This document shows, piece by piece, positions 8,769 to 16,992 of a DNA stretch of 64,000 bases; position 1 is the stretch's first letter; the number at the start of each line of letters is the position of its first letter. The position numbers were made by a program, and so were the translations under genes. The DNA comes from Bacteroidia bacterium (GTDB lineage Bacteria; Bacteroidota; Bacteroidia; Bacteroidales; Prolixibacteraceae): positions 124,001 to 188,000 of the forward strand of contig JANYKW010000079.1 in assembly GCA_025358025.1 (NCBI GenBank), given 5' to 3'. The notes below the pieces were generated by a model. That model saw nothing but the letters and a program-made list of their open reading frames with translations, had not been told where the DNA came from and searched no databases.

Positions 8769-11183
8769 GTGCGGTTATCAGAAGTAGACGAGAGCAGGAC
8801 AGTGGTCATATCCAAGGTATTGGGACATGGATCTTTCCGGAGAAGAATCTCAGAGATGGGATTTGTTGCCGGGAAAGAGGTGTCTGTACTCAAGAATGCC
8901 CCCTTCAAAGATCCTGTAGAATACCGCCTGATGGGTTACAATGTTTCATTACGCCGGGTAGAGGCCGGACTTATTGAGGTTGTCACGCCCGAAGAGGCAC
9001 TATTGCTGCATCCGCATAACTATGACGGTACAATTGATCTGGAAGAGCTGAAAACATCGGCCAAAGAGAAAGGGCGCATGATCAGTATTGCGCTGGTAGG
9101 AAATCCAAATTGCGGCAAAACAACTCTTTTCAATCGTCTAACCAACTCCAAGGAACATGTTGGCAACTACAGCGGGGTTACAGTTGGAGCCAGCAAATCC
9201 ACGCTGGAAAAGAATGGATACCACTTTGATCTGACAGACCTGCCTGGCACCTATTCCCTGACCAGCTATACTCCGGAAGAACTCTATACAAGAAATTTCA
9301 TTCTCCAGGAGATGCCTGATATTGTTGTCAATGTGGTCGATGCCTCCAATGTGGAACGAAACCTTTTTTTGACATCACAGCTGATAGACATGGACATCAA
9401 GGTGGTTATTGCCCTGAATATGTATGACGACCTGTTGGCCAGCGGATCTCAATTGAAAATTAAGAAGTTAGCCAAACTGACAGGCATTCCGATTGTTCCT
9501 ACAACAGCCAGCAGCGGACAAGGGATGGCAGAGCTTCTTGAAAAATTGATTGATGTGTATGAAGACCGTGACCCGATTGTACGGCATATTCATATCCATT
9601 ATGGAGAAGAGATGGAGAAATCGATCGATCTCATCCGCAAGGAAATCAAAAAAGACAAACCTCTTACCGCCACATTTTCATCCCGATACCTCTCAATCAG
9701 TCTTATTGGCAAGGATCCTGAAGCATTGACCGTACTTGAATCTTCTTCGAATTACCAATCCATTAAAGAGATAACTGAACACGAGATTATTCGTCTGGAA
9801 TCACGCCTGTCTGACGATAGTGCGCAGCTGATTACAGATGCCAAGTACGGTTTTATTGCCGGCGCACTGAAAGAGTGTTATCAGCCTGGTGTTATGAACC
9901 GGATCATCGCTACTGAAAAGATAGACAAATTAATGACTGGCAAATATTTTGGGTTTCCGATATTTTTGGGAATGATGTTCTTTACTTTCTATGCAACTTT
10001 TTCCCTGGGAGCCCTTCCAACTGAATGGATCCAGAAAGCGATCCTGTTTATTTCAGAAGGGCTGGCCTCTGTGATGGTCAATGGGATGTTGAAAGATCTT
10101 CTGATTGATGGAATTATCCAGGGTCTGGGAAGTGTAATTGTTTTTATGCCCAACATACTGATACTCTTTTTCTTCATCTCCCTGATGGAAGATACAGGCT
10201 ACATGGCACGTGCCGCATTTATCATGGACAAGCTGATGCACAAACTCGGACTGCATGGCCGCTCATTCATACCGATGGTAATGGGATTTGGATGTAACGT
10301 ACCTGCCATCATGGCGACCCGAACCATCCGTAACCGTGGTGACCGGTTACTTACCATGATGATCATTCCGTTTATGTCATGTTCGGCCAGGTTGCCTGTT
10401 TACGTCGTACTAATCTCCGCTTTCTTCCCTAAATATCCGGCTTTGGTTTTTATAGGTATTTATCTTCTAGGCATCGCGGTTGCCATTCTGTTTTCCAAAA
10501 TATTGAACCGGACCATTTTCAAACGCAAGGAGACTCCTTTTGTGATGGAACTTCCTCCATACAGAATGCCCGTATTTAAAAACACAATGCTGCACATGTG
10601 GGACAAAGCCAGTCAGTACCTGAAAAAAATTGGCGGGACGATTCTTGTGGCAGTGGTGCTGATTTGGGCACTTGAGTATTTCCCCAGGCAAGAGAACCAT
10701 GTAGCCAATAACCAATTTATTACCTCATCAAATGCCACGGCAAAGCCAGCTTCCCAAATGGAGCAATCTTACCTTGGCCATATTGGTCATGCTATTGAAC
10801 CAGTGATCCGTCCGCTGGGATTCGACTGGAGAATGGGTGTTTCACTGATAGCTGGCATTCCTGCCAAAGAGATCGTGATTGGAACGATGGCAGTTTTGTA
10901 TGGAACGGAGAACGATCAGCATAAAAATGAACTGCTTCAAACCAGTCTGCAGAAACAAATGTACGAATCAGGACCCAAAATTGGCAAACCCGTATTTAAC
11001 CAGGCCGTAGCACTTTCATTTTTGGTCTTTGTGTTGCTTTATTTCCCTTGTATCGCTGTAATCGCTTCGATCAAAAGGGAATCCGGAAGCTGGAAATATG
11101 CACTTTTTACGGTGTTATATACCACTGCAGCAGCCTGGTTCGGAGCTTTTATTACTTATAATATTGCATTATTCTTTATTTAA
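8769..11183 (+). CDS. feoB: Ferrous iron transport protein, FeoA-FeoB fusion
   Basis: This is the inner-membrane GTPase-coupled ferrous iron importer. Residues 1-75 form a FeoA-type SH3-like domain, fused to FeoB as is common in Bacteroidetes. The G domain follows, with G1 'GNPNCGKT' at 111-118, the G2 region 'VGNYSGVTV' at 131-139, G3 'DLPG' at 157-160, and G4 'NMYD'. From about residue 390 to the end there are two gate-like repeats and many membrane segments. The 804-residue length is normal for a FeoAB fusion. The GTG start at 8769 is chosen because the FeoA domain begins immediately with 'MRLSE'. A Cys-rich membrane partner follows 8 bases downstream. Confidence 0.95.
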   Translation: MRLSEVDESRTVVISKVLGHGSFRRRISEMGFVAGKEVSVLKNAPFKDPVEYRLMGYNVSLRRVEAGLIEVVTPEEALLLHPHNYDGTIDLEELKTSAKEKGRMISIALVGNPNCGKTTLFNRLTNSKEHVGNYSGVTVGASKSTLEKNGYHFDLTDLPGTYSLTSYTPEELYTRNFILQEMPDIVVNVVDASNVERNLFLTSQLIDMDIKVVIALNMYDDLLASGSQLKIKKLAKLTGIPIVPTTASSGQGMAELLEKLIDVYEDRDPIVRHIHIHYGEEMEKSIDLIRKEIKKDKPLTATFSSRYLSISLIGKDPEALTVLESSSNYQSIKEITEHEIIRLESRLSDDSAQLITDAKYGFIAGALKECYQPGVMNRIIATEKIDKLMTGKYFGFPIFLGMMFFTFYATFSLGALPTEWIQKAILFISEGLASVMVNGMLKDLLIDGIIQGLGSVIVFMPNILILFFFISLMEDTGYMARAAFIMDKLMHKLGLHGRSFIPMVMGFGCNVPAIMATRTIRNRGDRLLTMMIIPFMSCSARLPVYVVLISAFFPKYPALVFIGIYLLGIAVAILFSKILNRTIFKRKETPFVMELPPYRMPVFKNTMLHMWDKASQYLKKIGGTILVAVVLIWALEYFPRQENHVANNQFITSSNATAKPASQMEQSYLGHIGHAIEPVIRPLGFDWRMGVSLIAGIPAKEIVIGTMAVLYGTENDQHKNELLQTSLQKQMYESGPKIGKPVFNQAVALSFLVFVLLYFPCIAVIASIKRESGSWKYALFTVLYTTAAAWFGAFITYNIALFFI

Positions 11184-11191
11184 CCAATATC

Positions 11192-11344
11192 ATGCAAGAA
11201 ATCATAGTCTACATTTTGATTTTGGCCACAGCCATTCTGGTTTTATACAAAGGATATAAAGCGATCCGAAGCCTCACAACCCCAAACCCATGCGGAGGTT
11301 GCGGAAAATCCTGTCAGGGATGCCCGGTGGCACCGAAAAAATGA
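11192..11344 (+). CDS. Small FeoB-associated Cys-rich membrane protein
   Basis: A 50-residue frame begins 8 bases after the feoB stop. Residues 4-18 form a single hydrophobic helix. The C-terminal tail carries a compact cysteine cluster, 'CGGCGKSCQGC' (C34, C37, C41, C44). This is the pattern of the 'FeoB-associated Cys-rich membrane protein' family that follows feoB in many Firmicutes and Bacteroidetes. Its exact role is unknown; a metal-handling or FeoB-assembly role is plausible from the position and the cysteines. It is almost certainly co-transcribed with feoB and is easily missed because of its length. Confidence 0.88.
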   Translation: MQEIIVYILILATAILVLYKGYKAIRSLTTPNPCGGCGKSCQGCPVAPKK

Positions 11345-11420
11345 TTGTGAAAATTAACAGAGTTGAACTTTTATACTTATATCAACTTCACAAAAATTTC
11401 AACCAATAAATTTCCTTGAA

Positions 11421-11816
11421 TTACACAAATAAATCTGCAATGGATTTTGCCATGGAGGCAAACTCCTCGGGTGAGAATTGCAATTTTGGCCTTGAAAAAT
11501 CCAGGTCTCTTTCACTGTTTATCGGAATCAGGTGAATGTGCGCATGGGGAACCTCAAGACCCAGGACAGCCACACCTACCCTTTTACAAGCTATAACTTT
11601 CCCAATCGCCAGAGCAACTCTGCGGGAAAATTCCATCAAACCGGAATATGTTTCTTTATCCAAATCAAAAAGGTAGTCGACCTCCTTTTTGGGAATGACC
11701 AAAACATGCCCGGTGGTCAGCGGAAATATATCCAGGAAAGCTAAATAATCTGCATCTTCTGCCACTTTATAAGAAGGAATCTCACCTGTTACAATTTTAG
11801 AGAAAATTGAGGCCAT
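11421..11816 (-). CDS. HIT-family hydrolase (HINT-like nucleotide phosphoramidase)
   Basis: This small cytosolic protein of the histidine-triad superfamily hydrolyses nucleotide phosphoramidates or related adducts. The defining motif H91-A-H93-I-H95 is present near the C-terminal half, together with the N-terminal 'IFSKIVTGEIP' and 'GHVLVIPKKE' segments typical of bacterial HinT. The 131-residue length is slightly longer than the usual 115-120. It follows greA by 11 bases on the same strand and is probably co-transcribed with it. The natural substrate cannot be read from the sequence. Confidence 0.9.
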   Translation of the reverse strand: MASIFSKIVTGEIPSYKVAEDADYLAFLDIFPLTTGHVLVIPKKEVDYLFDLDKETYSGLMEFSRRVALAIGKVIACKRVGVAVLGLEVPHAHIHLIPINSERDLDFSRPKLQFSPEEFASMAKSIADLFV

Positions 11817-11827
11817 TGTTCAATAAT

Positions 11828-12307
11828 TTACTGACCTAGTTCAATGTTGATAATTTCGAAAGGAATGACACCTGAAGGAACCTGAATATTAACCACATCA
11901 CCAATTTTTTTCCCAAGAAGGCCTTTTGCGATGGGCGTACTAACGCTGATCTTAGCCATTTTCAGGTCCGACTCATGCTCGGATACAATGGTATAAACCA
12001 TCACTGCATTATTTTTCACGTTTTTGATGGTCACTTTATTCATGATTTGAACAACATCCGTATCAATCTTGGACTGATCAATGATTCGGGCATTGGCTAT
12101 CTGATCCTGCAAAACAGCGATCTTAGCTTCCAGCATACCTTGGGCGTCCTTTGCTGCATCGTATTCTGCATTCTCGGAGATATCCCCCTTTTCTATGGCT
12201 TCACCTATAAGTCTGGAGATACCAGGTCTTTCAACATTCAGCATTCGGTCGAGATCTGCTTTCAGCTTCTTCAACCCTTCGGCGGAGATATAAGTAACTT
12301 TGGACAT
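11828..12307 (-). CDS. greA: Transcription elongation factor GreA
   Basis: GreA rescues backtracked RNA polymerase by stimulating cleavage of the nascent RNA through the secondary channel. The 159-residue protein has the N-terminal coiled-coil hairpin with the tip motif 'GDISENAEYDAAK' (acidic residues D42 and E45) and the C-terminal FKBP-like domain ('SVSTPIAKGLLGKKIGD'). ATG at 12307 gives the usual 'MSKVTYIS' start. It heads the greA-HIT pair. Its leader holds a promoter box and an intrinsic-terminator-like hairpin (12338-12374), which suggests premature termination as a control. Confidence 0.95.
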   Translation of the reverse strand: MSKVTYISAEGLKKLKADLDRMLNVERPGISRLIGEAIEKGDISENAEYDAAKDAQGMLEAKIAVLQDQIANARIIDQSKIDTDVVQIMNKVTIKNVKNNAVMVYTIVSEHESDLKMAKISVSTPIAKGLLGKKIGDVVNIQVPSGVIPFEIINIELGQ

Positions 12308-12337
12308 TCTATATTTCTGTTTTCAGATATTATACAT

Positions 12338-12374
12338 AAAAAAACAGAAGAACTCCAAACCTCGGAGCTCTTCT
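12338..12374 (-). terminator. Terminator-like hairpin in the greA leader (possible attenuator)
   Basis: Reading on the minus strand, arms at 12374-12364 and 12356-12346 pair with one mismatch (AGAAGA/TCTTCT plus CTCC/GGAG) around a 7-base loop. A single G and then seven T bases (12344-12338) follow. It sits between the predicted greA promoter and the greA start, so it would terminate greA transcription itself, giving an RNA of roughly 45 bases. No other minus-strand gene lies upstream for it to serve. Confidence 0.7.
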
Positions 12375-12390
12375 ACTATTCGATATCTTA

Positions 12391-12398
12391 CAAATGTA
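12391..12398 (-). promoter_or_regulatory. Predicted -7 box for greA
   Basis: TACATTTG on the minus strand is an exact TAnnTTTG match about 90 bases upstream of the greA start. Transcription would begin near 12384, just ahead of the leader hairpin. A 16-base palindromic element (12419-12434, TGCATAT-AA-ATATGCA) lies just upstream and could be an operator or simply an AT-rich promoter element. Confidence 0.6.
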
Positions 12399-12547
12399 GA
12401 AAATTTTCTTTTTTATTTTGCATATAAATATGCAATTTTTTATCATATCCCCATAAAAAATTTCCAAATTTACGGGATTCATGGACATGCAGACTGCGTT
12501 ATGGGCGGAGTTGGCGCTTCAATGATCCTTTTTGTTATTTTTGTATC

Positions 12548-13027
12548 ATGGAAAAAATTGAACATACCTCCAGGTTCCTCCGTTCCGGAATCTTCTCTTC
12601 CAGTTTATTTTTGGCCCTGTTAATAGGTTTTTCAGGCTGCTCAGATAATCAAAACAATTTCGTCCCTTATGCAAGGGTTGACAAATACATCTCTCTTGTG
12701 AATTACAACAACCTGTTAATTCCAGTAAATTCCATGACATATCCCGCTGACGGTTATGCAGGATTGATTGTCATTTGCATCGGCGATCAGCAATACCGTG
12801 CCTATGATGCCTGTTGTCCACTGGAAGGTACCAGAACGTCCTATGTAGAGACAAATCCCGGAAAACCCAATATTTTTGCAAGCAGCACGCCCATTGCAAT
12901 CTGCAAAACATGTGGCTCGCAATATAATTTGTTCAGCGAGGGTTATCCCGTAAAAGGTCCGTCAACCCGAAACCTGAAACAATATGTCGTATCGGTACTT
13001 GACAACCGGCTCTGGATACACAACTAA
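12548..13027 (+). CDS. Rieske-like lipoprotein with cysteine-only candidate ligands
   Basis: This 159-residue protein has a signal peptide and a lipobox ending at C31 ('IGFSGC'). The C-terminal half has the outline of a Rieske fold, including 'CGSQY' and 'GYPVKGPSTRNLKQY', which match the classical CGS-x-F and G-x-x-x-GPA-x-x-L elements. Classical Rieske sites use C-x-H and C-x-x-H. Here the corresponding places read 'ACCPLEG' (C89, C90) and 'C119-K-T-C122', so both histidines are replaced. It may bind an all-cysteine cluster, bind another metal, or be structural. It stands alone, divergent from greA. Function unknown. Confidence 0.7.
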   Translation: MEKIEHTSRFLRSGIFSSSLFLALLIGFSGCSDNQNNFVPYARVDKYISLVNYNNLLIPVNSMTYPADGYAGLIVICIGDQQYRAYDACCPLEGTRTSYVETNPGKPNIFASSTPIAICKTCGSQYNLFSEGYPVKGPSTRNLKQYVVSVLDNRLWIHN

Positions 13028-13029
13028 AA

Positions 13030-13099
13030 GAGATATAAGATATGAGATATTAGACATGAGATTTGTATTTGCTCTCTTATATCTCATATCTTATATCTC
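13030..13099. repeat. Long imperfect inverted repeat between convergent genes
   Basis: Arms 13030-13055 and 13074-13099 match as inverted copies at 24 of 26 positions around an 18-base loop. Each arm is built from short ATGAGATAT-like units. It fills the gap between the stop of the Rieske-like lipoprotein gene (13027) and the stop of the ribF-ahcY gene (13111), so it may act as a two-way terminator or mRNA-stabilising hairpin, although no T-run follows. Similar ATGAGATAT units recur at 26257-26284. Confidence 0.75.
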
Positions 13100-13110
13100 A
13101 TATCTTTCTT

Positions 13111-15474
13111 CTAGTACCTGTAATGCTCTGGTTTATATGGCCCTTCTTTGGGGATACCCAAATATTCTGACTGTTCTGTGGTTAAAGTAGTCAACCGAAC
13201 CCCGATCTGAGCCAGGTGCAGTCTTGCCACCTCTTCGTCCAGGTATTTAGGAAGCCTGTAGACTCCTACTTCGTAATTATTCTTCCACAAATCAAGCTGG
13301 GCCAGAGTCTGGTTTGTAAATGAATTGCTCATTACGAATGACGGGTGTCCTGTTGCACACCCCAGATTCACCAGCCTCCCTTCAGCAAGCAGAAAGATCG
13401 CGTGCCCGTCGGGATAGACATATTTATCTACTTGTGGCTTGATATTAATTTTTTGAATCCCCGGCCATTTCTCAAGTCTGTTAACCTGAATTTCATTATC
13501 GAAATGGCCAATATTGCAGACGATGGCCTGGTCAGGCATTGCAGCCAGGTGTTCTGCCGTAATGATATCCTTGTTGCCTGTAGTCGTCACAAAAATATTG
13601 CACTCTCCGACAACATCTTCAATGGTGGCAACCTGAAATCCCTCCATGGCTGCCTGCAGCGCACAGATTGGGTCGATCTCTGTCACGATGACACGGGCAC
13701 CGTAGGTTCTCATAGAATGGGAACATCCCTTACCGACATCCCCGTATCCGCAAACCAGGACCACTTTTCCGGCAATCATCACATCGGTGGCTCTTTTGAT
13801 TCCGTCTGCCAACGATTCGCGACACCCATACAAGTTATCAAATTTTGATTTGGTAACCGAGTCATTGACGTTGATGGCGGGAAACATCAATTCTCCCCTT
13901 TCGAGCATCTGGTACAAACGATGCACACCGGTAGTAGTCTCTTCAGAAACACCTTTGATCTCTTTGATGGCATTGCTCCAGCGGGTTGGAGTCTCCTTAA
14001 GTATCTTTTTGAGAATCTTGTAAAGTTCTTTTTCGTCTGCACCCTCCATCTCAACGTCCAGCATGGCCGGATTTTTCTCAGCAGCATTTCCGATGTGAAC
14101 CATCATGGTAGCATCCCCACCATCGTCGACAATCATTTGCGGCCCAGTGCCACTACCAAAATCCAGTGCCCGTTCGGTACACCACCAATACTCTTCAAGC
14201 GTCTCTCCCTTCCAGGCAAAAACAGGAATCCCTGTGGCAGCAATAGCGGCAGCCGCATGGTCCTGCGTGGAAAAGATATTACAAGATGCCCATCGGACAT
14301 TTGCACCAAGCTGTGCCAGTGTTTCAATCAGAACGGCTGTCTGAATGGTCATGTGCAGTGATCCCATAATCCTGACGCCTTTTAATGGTTTGTCAACACC
14401 ATATTTAGCTCTCAATGCCATCAGTCCCGGCATCTCTTTCTCTGCAATTTCAATCTCTTTGCGGCCGAATGCCGCCAAATTAATATCCTGTACTTTGTAA
14501 TCGTTCATTTTTTGTTGTTTTAAATCAACATCATGTTGATTTTTGTTTGCAAATATATGCATTGTTGTGGTTTTATCTTTTATCAGCTGCTCCCTGAGTT
14601 TTTCCAGGTTTTCAAATTTGACTTCATTTCTGATACGGTCGATAAAGCGGATTGATATGTCGCTGTGATAAATATCCTGAGAAAAGTCAAAAATATGAAC
14701 CTCAATACTCCGGTGATCCACATTGCTGTTCACTGTAGGCCGGGTACCGACATTAAGCATTCCTTGAAACTGAACTCCGTCAACCCAGACATATACTGCA
14801 TAAACCCCATCAGGAGGCACCAATTTGTGATTGTCATCCGGCAGAATATTCGCAGTCGGGAATCCAAGTTCACGTCCAAGTCGCCTTCCTTCAACCACCG
14901 TGCCGTTCAGCAAATACTCGTAACCCAGAAAATGATTGGCTTTTCTCATATCTCCTGCTTCAAGCGAGTGCCTGATTTTGGTAGAACTGACAGCTACATT
15001 CTCGACAACAAGGGGATTTAACTGCTCAACTTCAAAGTCATATTGTTCACCCAAAAGTTTGAGCGCATGAAAATCTCCCTGCCGGTCATGCCCGAGTTTA
15101 TGATCATATCCGGTAATCAATTTGCAAATGTTCATCCGGTCAACCAGAATATTCTTTACAAAATCCATATAGGTAAGTGCAGCAAATTCTTTGGTGAACG
15201 GATATATTACCAAATGATCCAGACCCAGCTCTTCCAATAATAACGCCTTCTCCTCATTGGTAGACAACAGCCTTATCGAGTCTTCTTCTGGTGAAACTAC
15301 CATCCGCGGATGCGGGAAGAAAGTAAAGACAACCGATTCCCCTCCTGTTTCATTACTGATACGGATGAGTTCAGCGATAACCTCCCGGTGTCCAAGGTGG
15401 ACTCCATCAAAGGTTCCGATTGTCACAACAGGTCTTGTTGCTTTAAAATTCTTTAATCCGTAATGTAGCTTCAC
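13111..15474 (-). CDS. ribF-ahcY: Fused riboflavin kinase/FAD synthetase - S-adenosylhomocysteine hydrolase
   Basis: One uninterrupted frame of 787 residues joins two normally separate enzymes. Residues 1-about 310 are RibF, which makes FMN and then FAD: '[10 protein letters not shown]' nucleotidyltransferase motif, 'SSTKIR', and the kinase motif '[15 protein letters not shown]'. From residue 323 (ATG at 14508) the sequence is a complete 465-residue AhcY, which cleaves S-adenosylhomocysteine with bound NAD: '[11 protein letters not shown]', 'GYGDVGKG', and a C-terminal 'YKPEHYRY'. The linker of about 25 residues is AT-rich and resembles an untranslated spacer, so the fusion may come from loss of the ribF stop or from a sequence error. 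AhcY could also be started internally at 14508. GTG 15474 is preferred over TTG 15501 because the family begins 'MKLHYGL' and the -7 box lies between them. Confidence 0.88.
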   Translation of the reverse strand: MKLHYGLKNFKATRPVVTIGTFDGVHLGHREVIAELIRISNETGGESVVFTFFPHPRMVVSPEEDSIRLLSTNEEKALLLEELGLDHLVIYPFTKEFAALTYMDFVKNILVDRMNICKLITGYDHKLGHDRQGDFHALKLLGEQYDFEVEQLNPLVVENVAVSSTKIRHSLEAGDMRKANHFLGYEYLLNGTVVEGRRLGRELGFPTANILPDDNHKLVPPDGVYAVYVWVDGVQFQGMLNVGTRPTVNSNVDHRSIEVHIFDFSQDIYHSDISIRFIDRIRNEVKFENLEKLREQLIKDKTTTMHIFANKNQHDVDLKQQKMNDYKVQDINLAAFGRKEIEIAEKEMPGLMALRAKYGVDKPLKGVRIMGSLHMTIQTAVLIETLAQLGANVRWASCNIFSTQDHAAAAIAATGIPVFAWKGETLEEYWWCTERALDFGSGTGPQMIVDDGGDATMMVHIGNAAEKNPAMLDVEMEGADEKELYKILKKILKETPTRWSNAIKEIKGVSEETTTGVHRLYQMLERGELMFPAINVNDSVTKSKFDNLYGCRESLADGIKRATDVMIAGKVVLVCGYGDVGKGCSHSMRTYGARVIVTEIDPICALQAAMEGFQVATIEDVVGECNIFVTTTGNKDIITAEHLAAMPDQAIVCNIGHFDNEIQVNRLEKWPGIQKINIKPQVDKYVYPDGHAIFLLAEGRLVNLGCATGHPSFVMSNSFTNQTLAQLDLWKNNYEVGVYRLPKYLDEEVARLHLAQIGVRLTTLTTEQSEYLGIPKEGPYKPEHYRY

Positions 15475-15488
15475 GTTCAAATAAAATG

Positions 15489-15496
15489 CAAAAATA
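15489..15496 (-). promoter_or_regulatory. Predicted -7 box for ribF-ahcY
   Basis: TATTTTTG on the minus strand matches TAnnTTTG and lies 14 bases upstream of the GTG start at 15474. Its position downstream of the alternative TTG start at 15501 argues for the GTG. Confidence 0.4.
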
Positions 15497-15579
15497 ATCA
15501 AAAATGCTCCCCCCTTCCCTCATTTCTCAATTTTCGCCTGCACTTTGCGTTTTAAATCCATTTATTAGCTACTAATTTT

Positions 15580-15587
15580 TATTTTTG
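15580..15587 (+). promoter_or_regulatory. Predicted -7 box for the thioredoxin-like lipoprotein gene
   Basis: TATTTTTG matches TAnnTTTG 77 bases upstream of the start at 15665, predicting a leader of about 70 bases. No clear -33 partner is seen. Confidence 0.4.
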
Positions 15588-15664
15588 TTGCGGATTCAGT
15601 TTCCTCACGGGAAATTAAACCGGAATGATTATTCACAACCATCAATATTATTAAAAGGAATATA

Positions 15665-16807
15665 ATGAACCGTACACTTGCATTGTTGGCACTTGTTCTT
15701 CTTACCGTTGCTTGCGGGAAAAATAATAATTTTACGATCTCCGGAAAAATTGAAGGCGGAGCCGGCAAAACGATATACTTAAGCCAATTACTCACTTCTT
15801 CGCAGATTCTTGCTGATTCTGTTAAAATAGATGCAAGCGGCCAATTTAAGATGAAAGGAAAAGTTAGCGAGCCTACTTTTTTCCTGCTGAAACTCTCAGA
15901 CAATAATTTCGCCACATTGTTACTCGATTCAACAGAAAATGTAACTCTCGCCGGGACATACCATCATTTCTCGACAGATTATACTGTCAGTGGGTCTGAC
16001 AATTCATCCAAAGTACGTGAACTTACCTTCAAGTTTAACGCAGCAAAATCAAAGGTTGACTCCCTGAGTAAACTCTATCTGAAACATCAGAACGAATTGG
16101 GTTACACTTCTGAACTGGAAAGATGGAACAACGAGTACGCTAAACAGATTTCTGATTATACTGCATATCTTAATGATTTCATCAAAAGAAATCCATTCTC
16201 CATGGCCAGTGTCTATGCCCTTTACCAGAAGTGGGGGGAGAACAATTATGTTGCAAACGATTTCCAGACAATGAAATCTGCTGCATCCGCACTAAATGCA
16301 ATATATCCCAATAGCGATCAGGTCAAAGCACTTTACAACAATACGCTGACCATTATCAGAGAACAAAAAAAAGCCAAACTTAACACCCTGATGAGTCAGA
16401 AGGCCGTCAACTCGCCAAACATCAAACTACCTGACACATCGGGTATAGACCGTGAGCTTTGGTCGTTGCACGGGAAATACGTGCTTCTGCATTTCTGGTC
16501 AGCAAAAGACCGCACTTCACGTATTCAGAATCAGGTATTGGTCGAACTTTATGCCAAATACAAAAACAGAGGCTTTGAAATATATATGGTAAGTATTGAT
16601 GATGACAGAACAGCATGGAAAGCGGCCATTGATGAAGATCAGCTTACCTGGATAAATGTAGGTGATATGAAAGGCTGTGTCTCCGCTTTAATGAACTATA
16701 ATATTCATTCCACCCCTGCCAACTACCTACTCGACAAAGAGGGTACGATACTTGCGAAGAACCTGAAGGGTCCTGAACTTAATGCTGCATTATCCAAAGT
16801 TCTGTAA
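15665..16807 (+). CDS. DUF4369/thioredoxin-fold lipoprotein lacking the CxxC pair
   Basis: This 380-residue lipoprotein (lipobox cysteine C17 in 'LTVACG') has an N-terminal beta-rich domain of the DUF4369 type ('FTISGKIEGGAGKTIYLSQL', about 22-110), a helical linker, and a C-terminal thioredoxin-like domain (about 245-380). Where active relatives have 'FWASWCGPC', this one reads 'HFWSAKDRTSRIQ', so both redox cysteines are missing. The later fold markers, 'YMVSIDDDRTAW' and the cis-proline-like 'STPANYLLDKEG', are kept. It is probably a periplasm-facing scaffold or binding protein rather than a disulfide reductase. No operon partner is evident. Family assignment is from visible pattern only. 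Confidence 0.8.
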   Translation: MNRTLALLALVLLTVACGKNNNFTISGKIEGGAGKTIYLSQLLTSSQILADSVKIDASGQFKMKGKVSEPTFFLLKLSDNNFATLLLDSTENVTLAGTYHHFSTDYTVSGSDNSSKVRELTFKFNAAKSKVDSLSKLYLKHQNELGYTSELERWNNEYAKQISDYTAYLNDFIKRNPFSMASVYALYQKWGENNYVANDFQTMKSAASALNAIYPNSDQVKALYNNTLTIIREQKKAKLNTLMSQKAVNSPNIKLPDTSGIDRELWSLHGKYVLLHFWSAKDRTSRIQNQVLVELYAKYKNRGFEIYMVSIDDDRTAWKAAIDEDQLTWINVGDMKGCVSALMNYNIHSTPANYLLDKEGTILAKNLKGPELNAALSKVL

Positions 16808-16921
16808 CAGGAACAATCCAAACGAACTCAAATACAGGGATTTTCAATAAATAGTTCCGAGAAATCCATCCCGGATGTTTTAATCAAATATTTAATAAGT
16901 CGGATCTCTTTAAATTTGGTC

Positions 16922-16951
16922 TTGCGAAATAATGATTTAGCTCTATCTTTG
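16922..16951 (+). promoter_or_regulatory. Predicted promoter of lpxH-fabH pair
   Basis: TTG at 16922-16924 and TATCTTTG at 16944-16951 are separated by 19 bases, matching the Bacteroidetes -33/-7 arrangement. The predicted leader before the GTG at 16993 is about 35 bases. Confidence 0.6.
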
Positions 16952-16992
16952 TCGCAAAATTTATCAGCAAAGATCAGTCACATTAATTTCCT

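Noticed and set aside
12300-12623. Plus-strand frame of 107 residues upstream of the Rieske-like gene
   Set aside because: It covers the greA leader and overlaps the true lipoprotein start in another frame; composition is typical of non-coding AT-rich DNA.
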